A DNA stretch of 6,757 bases, from assembly GCA_029977045.1 (NCBI GenBank), contig JAPOLP010000300.1:1-6757 (forward strand), written 5' to 3'. The position numbers and the translations under genes were made by a program. Under the pieces are notes generated by a model. That model searched no databases and was not told the origin of the DNA. It worked only from the letters and a program-made list of their open reading frames with translations. Positions 1-6,254 of this stretch are shown here, piece by piece. How positions within the stretch are numbered: position 1 is the stretch's first letter; each line of letters starts with the position of its first letter. The DNA is from Planctomycetota bacterium (lineage in GTDB: Bacteria > Planctomycetota > Planctomycetia > Planctomycetales > Planctomycetaceae).

Positions 1-250
1 ACTGATCGCTTACCAGTAGCCGGCCTTTGTCGTCCGAGCAGAGATTCACCCCCGAGCCGTGTTCCTTCGCAGGCACGGAATAGAGTAGCTCGACCTCAAA
101 CCCCTCAGCCGCCTTGATGCGGTCGATCGGGGTCGCTGTGTTGCCGGTTGACTGGGCGACCACCAGAGGCAACTGCGTCGCAACGCACACAGCGGCGAGG
201 AGCAATCGGCGGAAGAGTTTGAGGGAGAAGTTACGACGGCAAGGGGGCAT
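1..250 (-). CDS. Exported PVC-type haem-binding / membrane-bound dehydrogenase-like protein, N-terminal part only
   Basis: Partial gene; the first 83 codons are present and the rest lies beyond the left edge. The N-terminus is basic (CRRNFSLKLFRR), followed by a hydrophobic stretch (LLLAAVCVATQLPLVVA) and a likely signal-peptidase I site after VVA, before QS. The mature part (about residues 42-83) has IKAAEGFEVELLYSVP and then NLCSDDKGRLLVSDQ. I recognise this as the opening of the planctomycete secreted dehydrogenases (sorbosone/glucose-dehydrogenase-like beta-propeller, often followed by HEAT repeats and a CxxCH cytochrome domain). Those later domains cannot be seen here. The likely role is oxidation of a sugar-like substrate outside the inner membrane; the substrate is unknown. 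ATG at 250 is preferred because GAGG lies 6 nt upstream. An in-frame ATG at 262 (MRQT extension) lacks such a site. The twin arginine followed by NFSLK also resembles a Tat signal. Confidence 0.8.
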   Translation of the reverse strand, partial: MPPCRRNFSLKLFRRLLLAAVCVATQLPLVVAQSTGNTATPIDRIKAAEGFEVELLYSVPAKEHGSGVNLCSDDKGRLLVSDQ

Positions 251-256
251 GGTCTG

Positions 257-260
257 CCTC
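257..260 (-). promoter_or_regulatory. Ribosome binding site GAGG of the left-edge gene
   Basis: GAGG on the minus strand ends 6 nt before the ATG at 250. It overlaps the alternative in-frame ATG at 262 (ATGAGG), so it can serve only the downstream start. This is the reason for choosing 250. No purine-rich site precedes the ATG at 262. Confidence 0.5.
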
Positions 261-296
261 ATGAAAAGCTGGAGTGAAGATCGTTGGAGTTTAAGG

Positions 297-334
297 CGAG
301 TTCGGGATACGAACGCGCGGCTGAATCGAACTCG
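297..334. repeat. Inverted repeat CGAGTTCG / CGAACTCG in the leader of the left-edge gene
   Basis: The arms at 297-304 and 327-334 are perfect 8-bp reverse complements separated by 22 nt. Part of the left arm (GTTCG, 300-304) can instead pair with CGAAC at 310-314 to form a 5-bp stem with a 5-nt loop, so two foldings exclude each other. The position 35-72 nt upstream of the ATG at 262 would suit a 5' untranslated structure or an operator. No function is demonstrated. Confidence 0.35.
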
Positions 335-346
335 GCGACGACCGAC

Positions 347-360
347 GGGACGAACGTCCC
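347..360. repeat. Short inverted repeat GGGACG-AA-CGTCCC
   Basis: Perfect 6-bp arms (347-352 and 355-360) around a 2-nt centre. As RNA it would fold as a 5-bp stem with a GAAC (or GTTC) tetraloop; as DNA it resembles a small dyad operator. It lies upstream of the 297-334 inverted repeat and shares its CGAAC core. The arms are short enough to arise by chance in GC-rich DNA. Confidence 0.3.
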
Positions 361-443
361 AGGGCCGCGAGCACGGGGCGAAGAGGGTAGTGGCTACGTC
401 CGGCGGTGTCAGGTTTCGGGGCCATCTTCGGGAAGTCGCGAAA

Positions 444-467
444 CTGACGGCCTCGATACGCCGTCAG
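444..467 (-). terminator. Hairpin after the kinase gene, possible intrinsic terminator
   Basis: CTGACGGC (444-451) and GCCGTCAG (460-467) are perfect 8-bp arms with an 8-nt loop. On the minus strand the stem starts 8 nt after the TGA at 478-476 and is followed by TTTCGCG. The position is right for a terminator of the kinase transcript. The T-run is only three bases, so termination may be weak, or the stem may mainly protect the 3' end. Confidence 0.45.
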
Positions 468-475
468 GATTTGCG

Positions 476-3400
476 TCATTCCACGGCGGAACGTGCCACT
501 CGGAACCCCACCGAACGGAATCTGATTTCCGGAGTGATGTGCCCCTCGGCGAGTGGGTCCTCAAGCAGCGTTTGAAGCGTCGACCGTCGGGTGCCACCAC
601 GAAGCGGACGTCGCCCTTCTATGTCCGTATTCGTGCACCATTCAGACAAGTTGCCATTCATGTCGAACAGCCCGAAGGCGTTGGGCATCCTGGTACCCGG
701 CTGCTGCGAGGGAAAGCTGGGATCTTCGCTGTTGATGACCTCGTACCGGTCCAGCATGTGGACGTCGTTGCCGCAGGCGAACTTCGACTCAGCACCGGCC
801 AGCAGACAGTACTCCCACTCAGCTTCCAGCGGCAGCCGATAGCCACGCAGTTCCCGGAAGTTGCTCTTCAGCCGAAATCGCTCCGTATCAGCCGTCTGTT
901 CGTAGCACTGATCGGATTCCGTCAAGCCGTGCCGGAGTGTGAGCTGCTGGCAGAATTCGACGGCCTCGAACCACGACGCCGACGGAACTGCAGTGTCGGG
1001 GTGCGGAGCCCATTCACTTTCATAGAAGTAATCCGGTAACACTGACAGCATCAGCCGGCAGGTCGTTTCCGTCGCGGCAATCTCGAACGGTTGAATCGAC
1101 GAATCTGGCGGTCGCATCGTCACCATCACCAGTCCTGTCGAGTCGAGTTTCCAGCCGGCACGCTGATCGTCGGGAGTTTCCACCTTGATCAGCGCCGTTT
1201 CTTCCGACCCTTGCCAGCGTTCGAGCAGCCAGCGCGACGTGCTGTGAACCGAGGCTGCCGGATCCTGCTGATACCAACTGCGAACGGTATCGACGACGAA
1301 CTGTCGGTCGGCCTCATTGATTTGCGAGTCATCAGCGTTAAACGTCCCCAGTGCCAGCATCAGGCCGTTGCGGATGCCTCGATCCGTCTCCTTGCGAAGT
1401 CGGGCGACGAGCAGGCCGGGATCGACTCCGAACGGTCGGATGCGATCAATCAGGTAGGTGCGAGCATCCGGTTGAGCACTGTCTCGCAGGAGATTCCAGG
1501 CCTGGGCGGTGTTGTCCGAACGCAGCAGCAGTGTCGCCGCGTTTGCCTGGCGACGCGCGCGAAGCAGCCATTCTTCAGTGGTCAGCGAATCCGAATAGCC
1601 CTGTGCGACGACGTCGTTCAACACGCTCACGATTTCCGCTCGATGCTGATCCAGAGTCGGCAGCGCAGCCTGAACATGTTCCGGCGTCGCCGACACGATC
1701 TGATCTGCCAGGTCCGCGGGCCTCTCGCGCAGAAGATCGACGAGCAGTTGCCTCGCTGTTGCGGCGCGGACTCGGTCGGAGTCCACATCCGCCAGAACAC
1801 GGCCCAGCGTTTTCTGCAGCAGCACGCTCAGCGGTTCAGCCAGCGAAACGATCGCTGGATACTCCGTGAGATGCAGGTTTGCAGAGTCGATCAGCGACTG
1901 CGCGAGGAACTCATCATATGCCGACCAGCGATCGCTGTTTCCATCAGCCGGAGGGTCGCACCGGGCGAGCGCGAGAGCTGCCCGGAATCGTCGGCCGGGA
2001 TCAGCCTCGGCGTCTTCCAGAGTCGTCCACAGTTCAGCAGTCAGCTCCTCGGTGAGCAGGCTGCTCGTCTCCAGAATCAATGCCTCTTCCTGCGGTGGGC
2101 ATTCCAGCAGACGCTGCTCGAGAAACTGTCGCTGTTCCGTATCGGTTTCCCACAGAGCCAGACTGAAGAATGTGCGGGCAGCGGAGTCCTCCGGGAGTTT
2201 CGATCGCTGATCCTGCAGCCGCGGAATCGCCCACTTCTTGACGCTCTGGATTTCTTCCAGAATGCCGGGCACGTCGCGCAGTGTGCTGGTGGAGAGCTGG
2301 CTCACCAGCGAAGCAGCTCGCGCGGATTGCTTCTGGTAGTGCAGTGTGAGAGTGGCACCAAGAACGATGCCGACGACGACTCCGACTGTCAGAACGAAGC
2401 GCCGAGTGGCGGTCGCGATCATCTGCTTCTGAGTCGGAGTCCAGCGGCGGCGATCCGAGAACAGTTGAATCTGCAGCCACTCGAATCCGCCGGGCAGAGA
2501 CCGCGAACCTGGCCGGCGTTTCCAGTTCGCAGACAGATCACGCAGCAGCTTCTCCGAGCGTCCGGCTCGCGAAGACGATTCCGCGACGCTGATCCATTCG
2601 CGAATCGCTGGGACGAGGAAGTCGTGCGTCAACTGGTAAAAACGAATTCCGGAATGACTGATCGAGTCCTCGGCGGACAACCCCATCGGATCGGTTGGAG
2701 TGATCAGTCGGAGATTGGAATCCAGGATTCGGATCAGGTTGCGGAACTGATCTGGCTGCTCGCGGTATCCCGACGCATCGAGCAGCTCGTCATAAGATTT
2801 CATCGCCCCTTTGATGTCCGTACCCATGTCCGGCAGCAGCGCTCGCAGAGTGCGATGAACGGCGTTGCGATGCACACGCTGCTCGGCAGGAGCGGTTGCC
2901 GTGTCGAAGCACTCTTCCAGGAACCTCGGCCCAACGCCCTCCATTCCGCCGAGTTCCCGCAGGGTCTTCTGTTCCCAGACGCGGCCCTTAAGCATTTCCG
3001 CAAACAGAGCCAGCCGCACGGGAATGATCCGGTTGTGCTGCAGCAGGCCGTCGATCGCGGCGTCAAGGAACTGATTCTGCTCGTCCGTCAGGTTGGCCAG
3101 ATTTCCCGGCAAACGCCCGTGGCCGCAGCCGAATTCCGTGAGCACCCGGCGCGCGTGAATCGCATCGAACAGGTCAACCAGTCGCATGTTCTGATTCTGG
3201 GCCAGGTCGATGTCCAGACAGCTCATGAAGCGGCTGACTGACAGCCAGAAGTCGTCGCGGACAAGCAGAATGCACTGCAGATGGATGCCGTCACACTGCC
3301 GCAGCGCGTTGGCCAGATCGGAGTTGTTTGGATCTTCTACAGCGTGCAGCCATTGCTCGAACTGGTCGATGACGATCAGCGTCTTCGTGCCGGGCTCAGC

Positions 3401-4672
3401 GTGATTCCGCAGAAACTTGAGACACGAGGCGAGGTCGCGCGGCTGGTCTCCCTGGACGGAACGACTCAGCCGCGACTGCAGTCGCTGTTCCGTGCGTTCC
3501 GGAGCGGCCTCAACAAACAGCGTTTCGACTGAGGGATTCAGTATCGGCAGCAGACCGGCTTTGACCAGCGACGACTTGCCGCAGCCGGACGGCCCGTAAA
3601 TCACACCCACGCGAAACGTCTCGTCAGGATCGTCGCTCTCGATCCGGGTCTTCCAGAAATGCAGGCTTTCCGGAGTGCCTCTCCGGTCATATGGCCCCGG
3701 AAGCAGCCGCATGAAAAAGTGCGCATCGGCATTCTCAAAGGAACGCAGTCCGCGCGGCGTGACTCCAACTTGAGTCACGATCGTGCTGGCCAGCTCTTTC
3801 TGATCTTTGAAGCTCTGAGTGACGACGCTCCGCCCGGCTTCGTCGTCAAACTGGATGCTCTTCAGGTCGGCAGCAAACGCTTCCGCGTTCGCGTACCTCT
3901 GGCTGATCTGTTTGGACAGAGCTTTCAGACACACTCGCTGCAGGGCATGGGGAATCTGCGGATTGAATTGCCGGGGCAGCTTCGGCTCTAACGAGATGAT
4001 CTCATCGAGGACCGTGATCGGATCATTTCCGCCAAACGGTTCGACGCCAGCGATCATTCTGTAAAGCACGATCCCGAGACTGAAAATGTCTGAGCGGGGA
4101 TCAACCAGATGGCTCTCGCCGCGAGCCTGCTCCGGGCTCATGTATTTCGGAGTGCCGACGATATAGGCACTGATACTGGCCTGCTCGTCGGTCAGTGCCA
4201 GACCGAAGTCGGTCAGATAAACGCGATCGTCCAGAGACAGCAGGATGTTTCCCGGCTTGATGTCGCGATGAACAATGCCCTGCCGATGCACGTACTGCAG
4301 CGTGTCGGCAATGTCGGACACGATCCGCACGCTGTCCCGCAGAGTCGGCGGTTTGGATCGCAGTCGAGCGGCCAGACTCTCTCCGTCGATGTACTGCGAC
4401 ACGACATAACACATGCCGTCCGCCGTGCGACCCACATCGTGAACTGAAGCCACGCCCTCGTGTTGCAGTCTGGCAACGAGGCGGGCCTCGCTCATGTAGT
4501 TCTCGACGTCCTTTTCCGACGCGACGCACTCACGGTGAGGCACCTTGATCGCGACGTTCCGCTGAAGTTCCTCATCGAATCCCAGGAACACCGTGCCGAA
4601 TCCGCCTCGTCCGAGAACATCCCGAACGGCGTATCGCCCGAATCGCTCGCTCGACGCAGTCGAATCAGACAC
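476..4672 (-). CDS. Membrane-spanning Ser/Thr protein kinase fused to a STAND-type NTPase, helical solenoid and SUMF1-like domain
   Basis: 1398 residues. (1) Kinase, about 13-275: glycine loop GRGGFGTV (21-28), Lys43, Glu62, HRDIKPGN (135-142), DFG (155-157) and GTPKYMSPE (173-181); all catalytic residues are present. (2) STAND-like NTPase, about 318-700: Walker A GPSGCGKSS (360-368), Walker B LIVIDQFEQW (432-441), VRDDFW (471-476) and LTHDFLVPAIREW (681-693). (3) One membrane helix, about 759-777, after a basic stretch. (4) HEAT-like helices, about 800-1160. (5) SUMF1/FGE-like C-type-lectin fold, about 1178-1395: RLPLEAEWEY, NAFGLFDMNGNLSEW, GFRVAR. The cysteine pair of true formylglycine-generating enzymes is absent. 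The start is GTG: GAGG lies 7 nt upstream, and an in-frame TGA at 4684-4682 excludes an earlier start. The likely role is a transmembrane signalling kinase that reads an external signal; ligand and substrates are unknown. I recognise the same domain order from other planctomycetes, so it is a lineage family and not a fusion artefact. The frame is intact throughout. Confidence 0.9.
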   Translation of the reverse strand: MSDSTASSERFGRYAVRDVLGRGGFGTVFLGFDEELQRNVAIKVPHRECVASEKDVENYMSEARLVARLQHEGVASVHDVGRTADGMCYVVSQYIDGESLAARLRSKPPTLRDSVRIVSDIADTLQYVHRQGIVHRDIKPGNILLSLDDRVYLTDFGLALTDEQASISAYIVGTPKYMSPEQARGESHLVDPRSDIFSLGIVLYRMIAGVEPFGGNDPITVLDEIISLEPKLPRQFNPQIPHALQRVCLKALSKQISQRYANAEAFAADLKSIQFDDEAGRSVVTQSFKDQKELASTIVTQVGVTPRGLRSFENADAHFFMRLLPGPYDRRGTPESLHFWKTRIESDDPDETFRVGVIYGPSGCGKSSLVKAGLLPILNPSVETLFVEAAPERTEQRLQSRLSRSVQGDQPRDLASCLKFLRNHAEPGTKTLIVIDQFEQWLHAVEDPNNSDLANALRQCDGIHLQCILLVRDDFWLSVSRFMSCLDIDLAQNQNMRLVDLFDAIHARRVLTEFGCGHGRLPGNLANLTDEQNQFLDAAIDGLLQHNRIIPVRLALFAEMLKGRVWEQKTLRELGGMEGVGPRFLEECFDTATAPAEQRVHRNAVHRTLRALLPDMGTDIKGAMKSYDELLDASGYREQPDQFRNLIRILDSNLRLITPTDPMGLSAEDSISHSGIRFYQLTHDFLVPAIREWISVAESSSRAGRSEKLLRDLSANWKRRPGSRSLPGGFEWLQIQLFSDRRRWTPTQKQMIATATRRFVLTVGVVVGIVLGATLTLHYQKQSARAASLVSQLSTSTLRDVPGILEEIQSVKKWAIPRLQDQRSKLPEDSAARTFFSLALWETDTEQRQFLEQRLLECPPQEEALILETSSLLTEELTAELWTTLEDAEADPGRRFRAALALARCDPPADGNSDRWSAYDEFLAQSLIDSANLHLTEYPAIVSLAEPLSVLLQKTLGRVLADVDSDRVRAATARQLLVDLLRERPADLADQIVSATPEHVQAALPTLDQHRAEIVSVLNDVVAQGYSDSLTTEEWLLRARRQANAATLLLRSDNTAQAWNLLRDSAQPDARTYLIDRIRPFGVDPGLLVARLRKETDRGIRNGLMLALGTFNADDSQINEADRQFVVDTVRSWYQQDPAASVHSTSRWLLERWQGSEETALIKVETPDDQRAGWKLDSTGLVMVTMRPPDSSIQPFEIAATETTCRLMLSVLPDYFYESEWAPHPDTAVPSASWFEAVEFCQQLTLRHGLTESDQCYEQTADTERFRLKSNFRELRGYRLPLEAEWEYCLLAGAESKFACGNDVHMLDRYEVINSEDPSFPSQQPGTRMPNAFGLFDMNGNLSEWCTNTDIEGRRPLRGGTRRSTLQTLLEDPLAEGHITPEIRFRSVGFRVARSAVE

Positions 4673-4679
4673 GTTCGTT

Positions 4680-4683
4680 CCTC
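4680..4683 (-). promoter_or_regulatory. Ribosome binding site GAGG of the kinase gene
   Basis: GAGG on the minus strand is separated by 7 nt from the GTG at 4672-4670, an ordinary spacing. It supports GTG as the start. The site lies inside ATGAGG, so it overlaps the ATG of an out-of-frame six-codon reading frame (4685-4665). Confidence 0.6.
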
Positions 4684-4691
4684 ATGCGGTG

Positions 4692-4702
4692 GTCTCCGAG
4701 AC
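4692..4702. repeat. Short palindrome GTCTC-C-GAGAC upstream of the kinase start
   Basis: Perfect 5-bp arms around one central base, 20-30 nt upstream of the GTG. It could be a repressor half-site pair or a small hairpin ahead of the ribosome binding site. At this length chance is also plausible. Confidence 0.2.
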
Positions 4703-4905
4703 GGACTCAGTTCAGCGTGGAGAGTCTTTCGGTGGGGGCCGGTCGGACGCGAAACGTCGACTTCTGCCGTTTATGAAAAGATACGCTAACGGAACCGCCC
4801 TCTGCGTTCGACTGGTGTCGTCACGCTGTCAAAGTGCCTGGCTGCAACGTCACTGCGGAACGAGAAGCCACTGGCGATGACTGCGGTTGGCTCTGGACGC
4901 GTCTG

Positions 4906-6219
4906 CTACTCGTGCCGCAGCGCTTCGATCGGATCCAGATTCGCCGCTTTGCGAGCAGGATAGACGCCGAACAGAATGCCGACTCCCAGCGAGATCACGA
5001 CGGACAGAATCACCGACCAGGGGGCGATGCGCGGCTCCAGCGTGTGGACGACCTCAGGGATCGCGTCCGGGCGAGCCATCGTCAGCAGTGTTCGCAGCGT
5101 GCGGAACAGCGGGCCGCACATCAGGCCGAAGAGGACTCCCAGCAGGCCGCCGGCTCCCGTTAAGAGAATCGTCTCGGTGAGGAACTGCTCGACGATGTGC
5201 TGCTGTTTGGCGCCGAGAGCCCGGCGCACGCCGATCTCGCGAGTTCTCTCGGTTACCGTGGCCAGCATGATGTTCATGATGCCGATCCCGCCGACCAGCA
5301 GCGAGATGCCGGCGATCACGACCAGCAGGAAGTTGAATGTCGCGCGGGTCCGCTCGGCTTGACGCAGTAGCTCTTTGGGAACGACGACCGCGTAGTCTTC
5401 CTTCTCATGATACTTTTCGAGCAGCATCTCGATGACGCGGGCGGTCTGATCAACCATCCCGATATCGTCGACCGAGACCGTGATCTGGCTGAGTTCGACC
5501 AGCTCGCCCGTCAGGTTGCCGTTGACGCGGCGCATAATCAGATCGCCCATCCGCCGGTGCAGCGTCTCCAGCGGTATGTACGCATCCATGTTGTACTCGC
5601 GCGATTCCAGACTGCCGCCGATTGCAGCCGACGCCGTTCGCGGACGCGTCTGGCCGATCACGACGTAAAAGTCGCTGCCGCACCAGATGGCCCGACCGAT
5701 CGGGTCCTCAAACGGAAACAGTTTCTTCGCGGTCTCGTGGGCGAGCACGATGACGTTTTCGCCCTTGTCGCGTTCGGTGATCCAGCGTCCGCGAGCGATC
5801 TCCAACCGGTTGAGTTCCAGGTACTCTTTCGAACAGCCGACGAGTTTCGATTCGGCGGTACGATCCCCGAGTCGCAGGTCGAACTGCAGTTCGCGAATCG
5901 GAACGGCACTGCTGAGGTACCGAATGTTCGAAACGATCCGTTTGTAGTCGTCGCGAAGCAGGCCGTACGTGCTGACGCGGCTGCGTACGGAATTGTCTTC
6001 GTCCTGCGTTGGCTCAACGCTGCGGACAATGATGTTTGTCGCGCCGAGTTCCTTGATCTGCTGTTGAGCCTGGTAGCTGACACCTTCGCCCATCGCGACG
6101 AGCCAGATGACGGTTGCCGTACCGATAAAGATGCCGAGCGCAGCCAGCCCCGCCCGCATCTTCTGCAGGAGCAGGCTCTTCAGCCCGAGTTGCACGGTAC
6201 GCAGCAGCGAATTCGTCAC
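4906..6219 (-). CDS. MacB/FtsX-family ABC transporter permease without ATPase domain
   Basis: 437 residues, an inner-membrane permease of the MacB/LolE/FtsX class. Membrane helix 1 is at about 24-44 (GLAALGIFIGTATVIW), then the periplasmic MacB core domain at about 45-285, then helices at about 294-319, 350-371 and 399-420. Family signatures are GGIGIMNIMLATVTERTREIG (310-330), VRRALGAK (331-338) and the C-terminal PARKAANLDPIEALRHE (421-437). The length fits stand-alone permeases of this family; E. coli MacB carries an extra N-terminal ATPase domain that is missing here, so a separate LolD/MacB-type ATPase must power it. The start is GTG; an in-frame TGA at 6234-6232 excludes an earlier start, and the N-terminus matches the family. 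The ribosome binding site is poor. The gene follows the adaptor by 35 bp, which suggests one operon and a tripartite pump. The substrate (antibiotic, peptide, lipid or lipoprotein) cannot be inferred. Confidence 0.92.
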   Translation of the reverse strand: MTNSLLRTVQLGLKSLLLQKMRAGLAALGIFIGTATVIWLVAMGEGVSYQAQQQIKELGATNIIVRSVEPTQDEDNSVRSRVSTYGLLRDDYKRIVSNIRYLSSAVPIRELQFDLRLGDRTAESKLVGCSKEYLELNRLEIARGRWITERDKGENVIVLAHETAKKLFPFEDPIGRAIWCGSDFYVVIGQTRPRTASAAIGGSLESREYNMDAYIPLETLHRRMGDLIMRRVNGNLTGELVELSQITVSVDDIGMVDQTARVIEMLLEKYHEKEDYAVVVPKELLRQAERTRATFNFLLVVIAGISLLVGGIGIMNIMLATVTERTREIGVRRALGAKQQHIVEQFLTETILLTGAGGLLGVLFGLMCGPLFRTLRTLLTMARPDAIPEVVHTLEPRIAPWSVILSVVISLGVGILFGVYPARKAANLDPIEALRHE

Positions 6220-6254
6220 AGCGGTCTGGTCTCAGCCGGAAAAGGAGTCAGTCG

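Larger units (their letters stand above)
251..475. other. Intergenic region between the kinase gene and the left-edge gene
   Basis: This holds the downstream hairpin of the kinase gene (444-467), then about 180 bp of leader with several short inverted repeats (297-360), then the GAGG site. I see no convincing -35/-10 pair for the minus strand. A promoter for the left-edge gene probably lies here, because a terminator-like hairpin separates it from the kinase gene, but the sequence does not identify it. A short open frame that begins at the overlapping ATG at 479 and ends at 291 is Arg/Ser/Pro-rich and looks non-coding. Confidence 0.5.
4673..4905. other. Intergenic region between permease and kinase genes
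   Basis: 233 bp without a credible gene. It is long enough to carry a promoter of its own for the kinase gene. A TTGACA (minus strand, 4832-4827) resembles a -35 box, but the sequence 17 nt further (GAACGC) is not a -10 box. No strong terminator hairpin was found after the permease TAG at 4908-4906. Whether the kinase is co-transcribed with the exporter genes therefore cannot be decided from sequence. Confidence 0.45.

Noticed and set aside
291..479. A 62-codon minus-strand frame whose ATG overlaps the kinase stop
   Set aside because: The overlap looks like translational coupling, but the product is Arg/Ser/Pro-rich with no domain and the terminator-like hairpin lies inside it.
488..610. C-terminal SUMF1-like segment as a variable region of a diversity-generating retroelement
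   Set aside because: Such elements use this fold as target, but no template repeat or reverse transcriptase is present in the window.
1091..3241. A 716-codon open frame on the plus strand, antisense to the kinase gene
   Set aside because: It is in exact codon register with the minus-strand gene, so a stop would require TTA, CTA or TCA codons in the kinase gene, which are rare in GC-rich genomes. Its translation is rich in Arg, Gln and Ser without recognisable domains, while the opposite strand encodes clear motifs.
4827..4832. TTGACA on the minus strand as a -35 box for the kinase gene
   Set aside because: No -10-like hexamer occurs 16-18 nt downstream (GAACGC at 17 nt).
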